19,236 nt of DNA from DAIDAN01 sp049303335 (lineage in GTDB: Archaea; Aenigmatarchaeota; Aenigmatarchaeia; Aenigmatarchaeales; DAIDAN01), in contig JBAQNA010000039.1 in the NCBI GenBank assembly GCA_049303335.1, positions 1 through 19,236 of the forward strand. Direction: 5' to 3'. How positions within the stretch are numbered: position 1 is the stretch's first letter; each line of letters opens with the position of its first letter. Shown here in pieces: positions 1 through 7,995 of this stretch. Below the pieces are notes generated by a model. It did not search any database. It saw only the letters and a program-made list of their open reading frames with translations, and was not told the DNA's origin. The translations under genes and the position numbers were made by a program.

Positions 1-1008
1 GCTCCAGACGCGGACCTCGTCGATTGTGCCGCTGAAATAATTTGCATTTTGCGATTGTCCGATTCTTAAACTTGTTGTATCATAAACAATTGATTGCGTT
101 GTCGAAGGGCTGCCAACATTTACATCATCTACATAAATATTTGTAGACGTGGCGGGCACAAAAACAACAGAAACATAATGCCACGAATTATCCGTAATTG
201 CATTGTTATTTGATATTAATGTTTCTCCAGCGGTTCCGTTTCCAGTCACAAATCTTAATTGTTTGTTTATATCTCCGCGATACGCAAACGTGTATCCGAT
301 ATTATTAGCTTTTTTTGAAATGATTGCATAATTTATATTGTTTGAATTAAATTTCACCCAAGCACTAATCGTAATCGCACTAGTGATGTTCAGGCTCGCC
401 CCGTTCCCCGCATCGACATAATCGTTCGTCCCGTCGAATCGCAATCCGTTTCCGAATTTTCCCGATGTCCATCCCGATGTCGCGTTTCCCGAAGTGTTCA
501 TGTTGGTCAATATTCCGACATTCCCGTTCCCTGAACTATCATACGCATTGCCCCCGCTTCCCTCGTCGAAATTCCACGAGCCGGCGAGTCCGTCGGGATT
601 GGGAATTATTTCCACAAGCGCCAACGCAACAGCAGCCCCATTAGAAATTTTCAAACTATGCTTTCCGAACGGAACGTTCCACAGTCCCGAAATATCTACA
701 ATGCTTGAATTGCCTTCCTGTATTGTTTGCGTATTCGCGCCCAATGCAATGTCATCCATCATCACGACAAGCGACTTGTTCTCAATCAATCCTTTCCCGC
801 AATTCCTCAAAACGATTTGATTGCCGATTATGTTGTCAACCTGCATGCACATCGATAATTGCGCCGTCAATTGCGAAGCCTGCTGCCCGCCGGAAGAAGT
901 TGTCTGCGCTGTGAGAGTCGACGAGAAAACGTAGAACACACCGATTAGCGAGACGGTGATCATCAGAAGCATGACGGTTGAGATTACCGCGGAGATGGCT
1001 TTGGTCAT
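1..1008 (-). CDS. Type IV pilin-like N-terminus fused to a LamG domain, partial (C-terminus beyond window)
   Basis: The frame is open from an ATG at 1008 to the left edge, giving 336 visible residues. Residues 1-30 begin MTKAISAVISTVMLLMITVS, the archaeal pilin/archaellin N-terminal pattern: a short charged leader (Lys3) before Ala-Ile-Ser and a long hydrophobic helix. That type of signal is cut by a prepilin peptidase (family knowledge) and predicts a surface filament subunit or membrane-tethered exoprotein. Residues about 35-135 form a short beta-rich region with Cys54 and Cys69. From about residue 139 a LamG/concanavalin-like jelly roll starts (GLAGSWNFDEGSG, then KFGNGLRFDGTNDYV) and reaches the classic end motif GTIDEVRVW at the edge. 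NxS/T sequons are present, as expected of a glycosylated surface protein. A TATA-like box lies 30 nt upstream. It is divergent from the ligase gene. Ligand unknown; a role in adhesion or sugar binding is inference. Confidence 0.85.
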   Translation of the reverse strand, partial: MTKAISAVISTVMLLMITVSLIGVFYVFSSTLTAQTTSSGGQQASQLTAQLSMCMQVDNIIGNQIVLRNCGKGLIENKSLVVMMDDIALGANTQTIQEGNSSIVDISGLWNVPFGKHSLKISNGAAVALALVEIIPNPDGLAGSWNFDEGSGGNAYDSSGNGNVGILTNMNTSGNATSGWTSGKFGNGLRFDGTNDYVDAGNGASLNITSAITISAWVKFNSNNINYAIISKKANNIGYTFAYRGDINKQLRFVTGNGTAGETLISNNNAITDNSWHYVSVVFVPATSTNIYVDDVNVGSPSTTQSIVYDTTSLRIGQSQNANYFSGTIDEVRVWS

Positions 1009-1030
1009 AAAGAAAAGATTAGGGAAGAGA

Positions 1031-1038
1031 AATATAAA
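1031..1038 (-). promoter_or_regulatory. TATA-like box for the pilin-LamG gene
   Basis: On the minus strand the site reads TTTATATT, with its upstream edge 30 nt before the ATG at 1008. No ribosome binding site is visible, so a leaderless or nearly leaderless transcript is likely. Confidence 0.5.
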
Positions 1039-1050
1039 GATTAAACTAAT

Positions 1051-1058
1051 TTTTAAAC
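1051..1058 (+). promoter_or_regulatory. TATA-like box for DNA ligase
   Basis: TTTTAAAC begins 29 nt before the ligase ATG at 1080. No ribosome binding site is present, which fits leaderless transcription. The 71-bp gap also holds the divergent promoter of the pilin-LamG gene. Confidence 0.55.
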
Positions 1059-1079
1059 CCGAAACACAATCATATTCTT

Positions 1080-2771
1080 ATGCTATATTCAATTCTTGCG
1101 GATACTTACAATAAACTAGAGAAGATTTCGGGAAAGCTGGAGAAGACAAGGATAATCGCGGAACTATTGAAAGAAACTTCCGCGGAAGAGCTTGAGCGTG
1201 TCGTGCTTTTGCTGAACGGCTCCGTGTTCCCCGCATGGAGCGCGCAGGAAACGGGCGTGGCAAGCCAGCTTATGATTCGCGCAATTGCAAAAGCTTGCGG
1301 AATTTCCGATGATACCGTGCTGAAAAAATTCAAGCAGACCGGGGACTTGGGACTGGCAGTCGAAGTTTCGTGCAGGGAAAAAAAGCAAAAGACGTTCGCG
1401 TCAAAAAAGCTGACCGTGGAAAAAGTTTTCACGAACATCCAGAAGCTGGCGGAAGTTTCGGGAAAGGGCAGCCAGGAGCAGAAGCTTAACCTGATAGCGG
1501 AACTTCTTGTTTTCGCAAGCCCTTCGGAATCAAAATATGCTGTGCGCACAATACTCGGCGAGCTGCGCATAGGCGTTGCGGAAGGTTTGATAAGGGACGC
1601 GATTGCGCAGGCTTTTTCAGTTGACGCGGACACGGTGGAGAATGCTTGGTTCCTGAATCCCGATTACGGGGAAATCGCAACCATAGCTAAAACCAAAGGC
1701 GAGAGCGGGCTGAAAAAAGTCAAGATCGTTCTTGGAATGCCGATGATGGTGCAGCTCGCGGAAAAGTCGCCTTCGCTGAAGGAGGCGCTTGAAAGTTTTG
1801 ATAATCCTTCGCTGGAATACAAGTATGACGGGATGCGCACAATAATCCAGAAAAAGGACGGGAAGATTTGGGTTTTCACGAGAAACCTCGAGGATGTGAC
1901 TAGGCAATTTCCGGACATCGTGGAGCTTTGCAAAAAGGGAATCCTCGCAAAGGAATGCGTAATAGAAGGCGAGACAATCGGAATGGACAGGGGAAAGCCG
2001 CTGCCGTTCCAGCACCTCTCGCAGAGAATACAGCGGAAATACGACATAGAAGAAATGGTGAAAAAAATTCCCGTCAAAATAAACCTTTTTGACGCTACTT
2101 ATCTTGACGGCGAAATGCTTCTCCTGAAGCCGCTGAAGGAGCGGAGGAAAATTCTTGAAAGAATAATAAAGCCGGTTACGGGAAAATTCCAGATGAGCGA
2201 GCAGCTTGTTACGCGCGACTTTTCCGAAGCGGACAAGTTTTACAAGAAGGCACTTTCCGACGGAAACGAAGGAGTTATCGTGAAAAATCTTGACGCGCTT
2301 TATCAGGCGGGCAGGCGCGTCGCAGGAGGATGGCTGAAGGTAAAACCAACAATGGAAAATCTTGACTTGGTGATTATAGGCGCTGATTACGGGACCGGAA
2401 AGCGCACGGGCTGGTTCGGCTCCTTTATCCTGGGATGCCGCAACGAGGAAGGAAAATTCCTGGAGTGCGGAATGCTCGGCACCGGAGTCAAGGAGAAAAA
2501 AACCGAGGAAACGGACGTGACGCTGAAGGAGTTCACGAAAATGCTGAAGCCGCTCATCGAGAAGGAGGAGGGCAACCGCGTCCGGTTCAGGCCGAAGGTT
2601 GTGATAGAAGTCGCGTACGAGGAAATCCAGAAAAGCCCGTCATACTCGAGCGGATACGCGCTGCGCTTCCCGCGCTTCATACGGCTGCGCACTATGGAAA
2701 AGCCCGCGGAGCAGGCGGACACAATCGAGAGGATTACGCACCTTTACGAGATGCAGAAAGGCGGGAGATGA
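1080..2771 (+). CDS. lig: ATP-dependent DNA ligase
   Basis: This 563-residue protein seals nicks in DNA using ATP through a ligase-AMP intermediate, in replication and repair. It follows archaeal ligases of the Pyrococcus type along its whole length. An N-terminal DNA-binding domain covers roughly residues 1-215 (including GSQEQK and RTILGELRIGVAEGL). The nucleotidyl-transfer motif I is KYDGMR, with the AMP-accepting lysine at residue 248. Motif IV is EGVIVK at 397-402, motif V is WLKVKP at 418-423, and a C-terminal OB-fold ends with motif VI, RFPRFIRLR. The length is normal for the family, so the gene looks intact. The ATG at 1080 matches the usual family start and sits 29 nt after a TATA-like box. 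It converges with the gene at 2778, with a 6-bp gap between stop codons. Confidence 0.97.
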   Translation: MLYSILADTYNKLEKISGKLEKTRIIAELLKETSAEELERVVLLLNGSVFPAWSAQETGVASQLMIRAIAKACGISDDTVLKKFKQTGDLGLAVEVSCREKKQKTFASKKLTVEKVFTNIQKLAEVSGKGSQEQKLNLIAELLVFASPSESKYAVRTILGELRIGVAEGLIRDAIAQAFSVDADTVENAWFLNPDYGEIATIAKTKGESGLKKVKIVLGMPMMVQLAEKSPSLKEALESFDNPSLEYKYDGMRTIIQKKDGKIWVFTRNLEDVTRQFPDIVELCKKGILAKECVIEGETIGMDRGKPLPFQHLSQRIQRKYDIEEMVKKIPVKINLFDATYLDGEMLLLKPLKERRKILERIIKPVTGKFQMSEQLVTRDFSEADKFYKKALSDGNEGVIVKNLDALYQAGRRVAGGWLKVKPTMENLDLVIIGADYGTGKRTGWFGSFILGCRNEEGKFLECGMLGTGVKEKKTEETDVTLKEFTKMLKPLIEKEEGNRVRFRPKVVIEVAYEEIQKSPSYSSGYALRFPRFIRLRTMEKPAEQADTIERITHLYEMQKGGR

Positions 2772-2777
2772 AAATAT

Positions 2778-3473
2778 CTAATTCTTTTCTAAGAAAATGT
2801 CAAAGTTGTCTCCATTCTTCTCTATACTTCCAACACCTTCGACAGAAACAGTGAAATTATCCGGGGCGCTGTTACAAGCGAGTTTAATAATAGGATATTT
2901 TAGAGTATTTTCCGTAATGGTAGATTTAGGTTTTAAATCCCCCTCAAATGAAACATCAAAGCATCCGAGTTCCTTCAAATTCCACACATAAATGTTGGCA
3001 GGACTATAACCAGTTCTAACTTTTAAAGAGCCGGCTCCTTTCAATTCAATATCCTTAATATTAGAAATCGCGTCCTTTATTTCTCCTTGCGCTGCCTTGT
3101 AATCCTGTATTATTTTATTTGCAATCTCTGGATTGAACTTCGTTTCTTTCGGCACGTTATCATCGAATAATTTCTGTATTTTATTTCCTGCTTCAGCTAT
3201 TTTTGGCATGATTTTAATATCATTAAGATATTCTGTTGCCGGTTCTTCCTCTTTCATCGGGATGCCAATCACGCTTTTATATTTTGCTGTAATGCCTACA
3301 TTTGCTAAAACTTTTCCTTTAAGAATTGCGGATAACGTGGAAACTTGCGGCTGGGTCGAATAATAATAACTGCTGCCGACACAAGAATAATCGCTGCCGT
3401 CAACGCTTACGGTATTAGGAGCGGCTAACTTAAGCAGTTCCAAGAAATAATTAGCGTTAGTGTTGTTGCTCAT
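2778..3473 (-). CDS. Hypothetical protein, 231 residues
   Basis: I do not recognise this protein. It has no signal peptide and no clear membrane segment. The middle (about residues 85-145) is charged and probably helical (for example NKIIQDYKAAQGEIKDAI). The last 85 residues look beta-rich, alternating hydrophobic and polar residues, and contain isolated cysteines (C27, and two in the C-terminal third). Base composition is more AT-rich than the adjoining ligase, suggesting an accessory gene. The ATG at 3473 sits 29 nt after a TTAAAT box, giving a leaderless start. The coding frame is credible because it has its own promoter and is tightly packed against the ligase stop codon. Function unknown. 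Confidence 0.75.
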   Translation of the reverse strand: MSNNTNANYFLELLKLAAPNTVSVDGSDYSCVGSSYYYSTQPQVSTLSAILKGKVLANVGITAKYKSVIGIPMKEEEPATEYLNDIKIMPKIAEAGNKIQKLFDDNVPKETKFNPEIANKIIQDYKAAQGEIKDAISNIKDIELKGAGSLKVRTGYSPANIYVWNLKELGCFDVSFEGDLKPKSTITENTLKYPIIKLACNSAPDNFTVSVEGVGSIEKNGDNFDIFLEKN

Positions 3474-3490
3474 TCTTTGTATATTGACAG

Positions 3491-3506
3491 AAAAGCATTT
3501 AAGCTT
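3491..3506 (-). promoter_or_regulatory. Promoter with AAGCTTAAATGCTTTT element
   Basis: On the minus strand the element reads AAGCTTAAATGCTTTT. Its TTAAAT core (3497-3502) begins 29 nt upstream of the ATG at 3473. Nearly the same sequence occurs at 3883-3898 and 9353-9368. Confidence 0.6.
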
Positions 3507-3523
3507 GTTTCAGCCGCCGCCGA

Positions 3524-3832
3524 TTATTTCTCCTTCTTGCCCTTAAGCTTCGGCACCTTTATCGTCGCGCCGCACTTTTCGCATTTCACTGAGAACGGCC
3601 TTTTCCACGGCGCTTCAGTATAGCCGTATTGCCCGCATTTCGGGCAGATGTATTCCGCTCTCGCTATCTGGTCTGGAAGAACGAGCACGCGCATTTTTCC
3701 GCCGTTGTCAAGCAGGCGCAGCGTGTGATAGACGCACTGGCTTGACTTCAGGCCTTTTTCCCTTATCATTGTTGAGATTTTGTCAAACATAATGTCACCG
3801 TATCGCTCAATTCCTATTTTTCCGTTTGCCAT
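3524..3832 (-). CDS. Single zinc-ribbon protein, 102 residues
   Basis: A small basic protein. The N-terminal 60 residues are mostly helical (DIMFDKISTMIREKGLKSS) and may form a compact domain. A zinc ribbon follows, with cysteine pairs at C63/C66 (CPKCG) and C84/C87 (CEKCG), 17 residues apart. It ends in a lysine-rich tail (KLKGKKEK). Zinc ribbons with basic tails are common in archaeal translation and transcription proteins that bind nucleic acid, so an RNA- or DNA-binding role is plausible but is inference. The ATG at 3832 gives the full domain. No clear ribosome binding site or well-placed TATA box was seen, so an internal start at Met15 cannot be excluded. It is divergent from the gene at 3929. 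I do not know a named family for it. Confidence 0.8.
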   Translation of the reverse strand: MANGKIGIERYGDIMFDKISTMIREKGLKSSQCVYHTLRLLDNGGKMRVLVLPDQIARAEYICPKCGQYGYTEAPWKRPFSVKCEKCGATIKVPKLKGKKEK

Positions 3833-3882
3833 TTATAAAGATTTTTCAGCGGATTCTTTTCGCAAAATGCTGTCACATAATT

Positions 3883-3898
3883 AGCCTTAAATGCTTTA
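3883..3898 (+). promoter_or_regulatory. Promoter with CCTTAAATGCTTTA element
   Basis: The TTAAAT core (3887-3892) begins 42 nt upstream of the ATG at 3929, about 13 nt farther than in the leaderless genes. That matches a short leader carrying the ribosome binding site at 3919-3923. Confidence 0.55.
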
Positions 3899-3918
3899 CG
3901 GTGCAATAAGATATGAAA

Positions 3919-3923
3919 GGTGG
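3919..3923 (+). promoter_or_regulatory. Ribosome binding site
   Basis: GGTGG lies 5 nt before the ATG at 3929 and fixes that start. Confidence 0.6.
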
Positions 3924-3928
3924 TTTGA

Positions 3929-4369
3929 ATGGCGGATATTTATGCAATATTTTCTCAAATGAAATCGGGTGCAGGAAAAACAGGCGTTGTGCAGCAACCA
4001 TCTATTACGGAAAAGGATATCGAAATGAGAAAAATAGAAATGAAGCATTTGAAAGAAAGAGAGAAATACAATTCAATTATTGACAATCTGCTGGAAGAAA
4101 AAAATGTCAATGCTTTGCTTCTTTCAACTAGGTATAAGATTGAGATTCCAAAAAATTATGCAATAGCAGCCGCAGATACAATTGCAAATTCATGCTATGA
4201 TGATGCTTTTGGGTCTGCAGTGAATTTAGCAATGAAAATTGGAGAATTCGACAGCTCTTCAGAACTTGAAGACGCAGCTTTGTCAACATACAAAAAATAT
4301 GGGTTTGATGAAAAAGCTACAGAATTAGAAAGATATTTCAAGCAAAAATACAGCATTTCAATAAGATAA
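3929..4369 (+). CDS. Hypothetical helical protein, 146 residues
   Basis: I do not recognise this protein. Residues 1-25 look flexible. Residues about 26-55 are a charged helix (EMRKIEMKHLKEREKYN), possibly a coiled coil. The rest is predicted all-helical, with helix-turn-helix pairs such as NALLLSTRYKI and DDAFGSAVNLAMKIGEF resembling the helical repeats of scaffold proteins. There is no signal peptide or membrane segment. It is AT-rich relative to its neighbours. The start is supported by a promoter element and a GGTGG ribosome binding site. It converges with ftsY, with an 8-bp gap. Function unknown. Confidence 0.75.
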   Translation: MADIYAIFSQMKSGAGKTGVVQQPSITEKDIEMRKIEMKHLKEREKYNSIIDNLLEEKNVNALLLSTRYKIEIPKNYAIAAADTIANSCYDDAFGSAVNLAMKIGEFDSSSELEDAALSTYKKYGFDEKATELERYFKQKYSISIR

Positions 4370-4377
4370 ATATTCTT

Positions 4378-6123
4378 TCATTCCACCAGACTGTTCACAA
4401 CTTTCTCAACGTCAAACTCCTCCAGGTCGCCGTAACCTTGCCCGATACCGAGATACAGAATCGGCTTCCTTATCGTGTGCACAGCCGAAAGTATTGAGCC
4501 GCCCTTCTCGTAAACGTCCGCCTTTGTTATTATCATCGCGTCCGCGCCTACCGCGTCGTTGAAATATTTCGCCTGCTCAACCACGTCGTTTCCGGTGAGC
4601 GCGTCTATCACGAGAACTTTCAGGTCGGGCTTGTTGACGCGTACTATCTTCTTCAATTCGTCAACGAGGTTCAGGTTCGTGTGCGAGCGGCCTGCCGTAT
4701 CAGCAAGTATCACGTCAACGCCGTGCGATTCCGCGTATTTCTTTGCGTCAAAAATCACCGCTGCCGGGTCGCTCCCGTATTCCTGCCTTATGACTTTTAT
4801 CCCGAGCCTGCTGCCGTGCTCCTCAATCTGCTGTATCGCACCGGCCCTCCACGTGTCAGCCGCGGCGAATATGCAGCTGAACCCTTTCTGTTTCAGGAGA
4901 TGCCCGACTCTCGCGATTGTAGTGGTCTTCCCGACGCCGTTGAAACCGAGGAAAACCGCAAGGAAAGGCTTTTTCGATTTTATCTTTTCGTCCAGATTAA
5001 ATTCACCCGCGTCAAGAATCTCCTTCACCGATTTTTTCATGCTGTCCTTCACCGCCTCTTCAATCCCTTTTTTCGGCAACGACTTTCCGACGAGCGCGCC
5101 CTTGAGGTCGGAGGCGATTTTTTCCGCGGCGCCTGCGGCGACATCATTTTCTATCAGCCCGATCTGAAGATCCCATAAAATGTCCTTTATGTCAGCCTCT
5201 TCGATTGTCTTCTCCGATATCGCCTTCCTTATTTTCTTGAAGAACGTCGCTTTTTCCTTTTCATCCTTTTTCTCGGCTTCGCCCGCGCTTTCAAAACCGC
5301 GAGGCAACACCGCTTCGGGCTTGGTTGGTTCAGGTTCCGGCTTGGCGATTTCTTCTTTTTCTTTTTTTGGCTTTCTCATTCCCAATTTCTCAAACAAGCT
5401 TTTCTTTTTTTGTGGAACTTCTTCCGGCTTTATTTCATCAACCGCCGCTTCCTGTTTTATTTCTTCGACAGTCACGCCTTCGGGCTCCTTTTCCGCAGCC
5501 CACTCCTCGCGCCTGAACTCCGGCAGCGCAACCTCCTCCGCGGCGGATTTTTGTATTTCTATCGTCACCTCTTCCGGATTGCTTTCCGCCTCTGTTTTTT
5601 GCTTAATTATTTCTTCGGCTTTTGTTTCGGCAATACCGTATTCCGCATCTTCCTTTTTTACCGGATAATCTTCAGACTGTTCTTCCGGTTTTTCATTATA
5701 CGTTTTTTCAGCTTCCGCATTATCATCCCTTTCTTGAAAAGTTTCCTTTTCTTCTTCAATCACTTCCGCCTTTTCAGGATATTTTTCCGCTTCTTCGGAA
5801 ACCTTTTCCGTTTCCTTGGAAACATCTTCCGCTTCATTTTCCCCAATAATTTCTTCCGATGTTCTTTCCGGTTCCTGTCCGCTCAATATGCGCTCCGCGG
5901 GCCTTTCCACAATTTCCCTGATTTCAGGCGTCATCTCATAGCCGGACTCCGCGATATTCTTTTCATTTTCTTTTACAATCTCCCTAATCTCCGTTTTTTC
6001 CTCAACAACCCTTTCCGCCTCCTCAATCTGCCCAGCCTGCACTTCTTCCGCTTCGCCGGCTTTTGCCACGCCCGATATTTTCTCGACCGCGTCCTTCAGT
6101 TTTTTCTTCAAAAATCCGAACAT
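4378..6123 (-). CDS. ftsY: Signal recognition particle receptor FtsY
   Basis: The SRP receptor GTPase docks SRP-bound ribosomes at the membrane during co-translational export. The ATG at 6123 is preferred over an upstream GTG at 6147 because it gives the usual opening MFGFLKKKLKDAV, giving 581 residues. Residues about 20-245 are an extremely Glu/Lys-rich acidic region, followed by the helical N domain (about 280-380) and the GTPase domain. GTPase motifs seen: GFNGVGKTT with P-loop Lys399, DTWRAGA from 423, DTAGR 475-479, TKAD 533-536 and GIGQGYGDL from 559. The acidic region is long for an archaeal FtsY and probably acts as a flexible membrane-contacting segment. The gene lies just downstream of the CYTH gene; the spacing of 23 nt suggests co-transcription. 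The FtsY-prefoldin-aIF6 neighbourhood is typical of archaea. Confidence 0.96.
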   Translation of the reverse strand: MFGFLKKKLKDAVEKISGVAKAGEAEEVQAGQIEEAERVVEEKTEIREIVKENEKNIAESGYEMTPEIREIVERPAERILSGQEPERTSEEIIGENEAEDVSKETEKVSEEAEKYPEKAEVIEEEKETFQERDDNAEAEKTYNEKPEEQSEDYPVKKEDAEYGIAETKAEEIIKQKTEAESNPEEVTIEIQKSAAEEVALPEFRREEWAAEKEPEGVTVEEIKQEAAVDEIKPEEVPQKKKSLFEKLGMRKPKKEKEEIAKPEPEPTKPEAVLPRGFESAGEAEKKDEKEKATFFKKIRKAISEKTIEEADIKDILWDLQIGLIENDVAAGAAEKIASDLKGALVGKSLPKKGIEEAVKDSMKKSVKEILDAGEFNLDEKIKSKKPFLAVFLGFNGVGKTTTIARVGHLLKQKGFSCIFAAADTWRAGAIQQIEEHGSRLGIKVIRQEYGSDPAAVIFDAKKYAESHGVDVILADTAGRSHTNLNLVDELKKIVRVNKPDLKVLVIDALTGNDVVEQAKYFNDAVGADAMIITKADVYEKGGSILSAVHTIRKPILYLGIGQGYGDLEEFDVEKVVNSLVE

Positions 6124-6146
6124 AATTATCACAATTATAAAATACA

Positions 6147-6710
6147 CTACAACTGCATGAATTTTTCCGCAGCCTTAATTATTTCATCGGCAGAGAACTT
6201 CAGCTTGCCGTCCCTTTCCAAATAAAATAGCTGCGCCCCGTAATTGGGCTGTTTCTGCGATACGTCAAGATTCAGAAGTTCTGCTGTTTTGTAAACGTCT
6301 TCTCTTTCTCCTTCTATTTCCACAAAATTTCCCAAATGCTCGACTTTGTCAACGCATACTTCTGTGCTGTTTTTATGCCACATTATCCTGTGCTTTAAGA
6401 CGCACCTTCTCATATTCATTATTTTTAAAAGAAGCTTTACAATTTCCTTGGGTGATGATATCTCAAGGGATATTTCATCCCAGATATTGTCTTCCAGATA
6501 TTCTTTCAGCTCAAGCTTTGGCTTTCTGCCGCCGATGAGCCTTATTCTTACGGCAAAATATCCGGGCTTCAGGTCATCCCATGGATTCCATTCTCTCGGC
6601 TCGAAAATTATATCGCAGGATTCGAATTCCGATTTCTTCTCAAAGCCGAGTCTTGCCAGTTCGCCTGAAATATCCCTGACTAACTTAAATCTCATTTCAA
6701 ACTCTTTCAT
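6147..6710 (-). CDS. CYTH-domain protein (triphosphate tunnel-type)
   Basis: CYTH proteins form a beta-barrel tunnel that binds triphosphates; members include class IV adenylate cyclases, thiamine triphosphatases and tripolyphosphatases. Seen here: the N-terminal charged signature EFEMRFK (residues 3-9, a variant of ExExK), basic strands such as FAVRIRLIGG and LELKEY, and the C-terminal pattern VCVDKVEHLGNFVEIEGERE with its Asp-Lys and Glu-x-Glu pairs. These fit the family well over 187 residues. The substrate cannot be told from sequence. A GTG at 6719 is possible, but GGTGA at 6716-6720 is correctly spaced for the ATG at 6710, so that start is chosen. It sits between the HD phosphohydrolase and ftsY on the same strand; pairing of an HD hydrolase with CYTH suggests nucleotide or polyphosphate metabolism (inference). 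Confidence 0.85.
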   Translation of the reverse strand: MKEFEMRFKLVRDISGELARLGFEKKSEFESCDIIFEPREWNPWDDLKPGYFAVRIRLIGGRKPKLELKEYLEDNIWDEISLEISSPKEIVKLLLKIMNMRRCVLKHRIMWHKNSTEVCVDKVEHLGNFVEIEGEREDVYKTAELLNLDVSQKQPNYGAQLFYLERDGKLKFSADEIIKAAEKFMQL

Positions 6711-6715
6711 AAGGT

Positions 6716-6720
6716 TCACC
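6716..6720 (-). promoter_or_regulatory. Ribosome binding site of CYTH gene
   Basis: GGTGA on the minus strand, 5 nt before the ATG at 6710; it decides the start against the GTG at 6719. Confidence 0.6.
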
Positions 6721-6791
6721 GAACCGTTTCCGAAAAATCATACTTTTCGCGCATAATTATTACCATGGCTTGTGTCGCAGAATTTATATTG

Positions 6792-7955
6792 CTATTGCAT
6801 CCCCGCCAGCTCGCATGTTATTTTCTGGATTTTTCCATAGTCAACGCTTATCTTGGGGTTGACGAAAACCCTTATGTCAAAAATTATTTCCGCGTTCTTT
6901 TCCCGCGCGATTCCCGTTTCAGGCGGATAGAAATTATCCACATCCCTCTCTGGCTTGCGCACAAAAGCCTGGACGCACACGTCCGTTCTCGAAAGATTCA
7001 GCCTGTCGGAAACCGAGTCTGCAAGTTCCAGTCTTCTGTTCCAATTTTTGCATATTTTTTCCATGACACTTGAAGGGCTTGCCGAGCTTATTTCCGCAAC
7101 CTTTTTGTAGAGAATCCCGCTTCTTGCTTTTTCTATAATTATTCTCGCGCCGCCGCAATTCCTTTCCATGTATTGCAAAGCCTCGTTGTCCGTAAATGCC
7201 AAGAATCCGTCCTTCAGGAGCTGTTTTCCCTTCTCCTCGTAAGCGAGCCCGAGCGCGCGGACGAGCATTCCTCCCTCGGAAATATTCGTGTCGCCGTAGA
7301 CTATTTCGCCGTAAACTTTCCTCCTGCACTCCTTCCATCTTTCCACCTCGCCGGAAAATTTCCCATCCAGATACAGGCCGCCGTCCTTGAACATGAACGC
7401 CTTCACAAGATTCTCCGGGTCAGATATTCTCCCGACCCTTCCAGAGCTGAAGCCGTACCTTTCCGTGTTGTCCATGTTGTCAATATCAATGGCGTTGTTC
7501 ATCAGCTTTCCCATCGTCCCCTTTCCGTTTATTATTTCCGCTATTTCGCCGAGCGTGTATCCGTATTTTTTTATCGCGTCTTCGGCTGCGGAGCCTTTTA
7601 ATAAATGCCCGATATACTGCTCGTGCCTCATCCCGGTCAGTTCCTTGAGCAGATGCTCGCCGTTGTGCGAAAATGGAGGCGCGCCCGCGTCGTGGCATAT
7701 CGCGGAAAGAAGCAGCGCGTTCCTGAATTCCTCGAACTCCGGCCTGAAATCGCAGAGAATCTCAACAAGATGGCTGATGCCTATCGAATGTTCAAACCTG
7801 CTCGCCATATCATTAAAGTATTTCGGCACAAGAAACGTGTCCGGCACCGCCGACAGGGAAATATTTTTGAGCCGCTGGATTTTTTCGCACGCCAGCATCT
7901 CTTCCACGAGATTTCCGGTTTCAATCTTCCCGTACAGCCTGTCGCAGAATTCCAT
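6792..7955 (-). CDS. HD-domain phosphohydrolase (dNTPase/SAMHD-like)
   Basis: HD-superfamily hydrolases use a metal site to cleave phosphate esters; the closest-looking group hydrolyses dNTPs. Metal ligands visible: His56 (RFEHSIG), the His88-Asp89 doublet in AICHDAGAPPFSH, and a distal Asp in the segment IDIDNMDNTERY (about residues 156-167), like the D-x-D-R-x-D-Y signature of SAMHD1-type enzymes. The remaining 220 residues are helical and mixed, as in those enzymes. Length is 387 residues. The ATG at 7955 lies 29 nt after a TATTTATC box, so it starts its own leaderless transcript that probably continues into the CYTH and ftsY genes. The substrate is inferred; nucleotide-pool control is most likely, RNA or cyclic-nucleotide hydrolysis less so. 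Confidence 0.88.
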   Translation of the reverse strand: MEFCDRLYGKIETGNLVEEMLACEKIQRLKNISLSAVPDTFLVPKYFNDMASRFEHSIGISHLVEILCDFRPEFEEFRNALLLSAICHDAGAPPFSHNGEHLLKELTGMRHEQYIGHLLKGSAAEDAIKKYGYTLGEIAEIINGKGTMGKLMNNAIDIDNMDNTERYGFSSGRVGRISDPENLVKAFMFKDGGLYLDGKFSGEVERWKECRRKVYGEIVYGDTNISEGGMLVRALGLAYEEKGKQLLKDGFLAFTDNEALQYMERNCGGARIIIEKARSGILYKKVAEISSASPSSVMEKICKNWNRRLELADSVSDRLNLSRTDVCVQAFVRKPERDVDNFYPPETGIAREKNAEIIFDIRVFVNPKISVDYGKIQKITCELAGMQ

Positions 7956-7976
7956 AAGAAGTTATCGGCAAAAACG

Positions 7977-7984
7977 GATAAATA
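7977..7984 (-). promoter_or_regulatory. TATA-like box for the HD-domain gene
   Basis: TATTTATC on the minus strand; the upstream edge is 29 nt from the ATG at 7955. It lies just after the stop codon of the small ORF 7996-8100. Confidence 0.6.
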
Positions 7985-7995
7985 CGTTATTTCGG

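Noticed and set aside
1106..2077. Several minus-strand frames of 130-175 codons
   Set aside because: Antisense to the complete DNA ligase.
4559..5178. Two overlapping plus-strand frames of 165-202 codons
   Set aside because: Antisense to the FtsY GTPase domain, which has all G motifs.
6124..6147. GTG at 6147 as the ftsY start
   Set aside because: It adds eight hydrophobic residues not usual for FtsY and abuts the CYTH stop; the ATG at 6123 gives the family's normal opening.
5410..6225. Open frame of 271 codons on the plus strand rich in Phe, Arg and Leu
   Set aside because: It is the complement of the Glu/Lys-rich FtsY region; such low-complexity sequence leaves the antisense frame free of stops.
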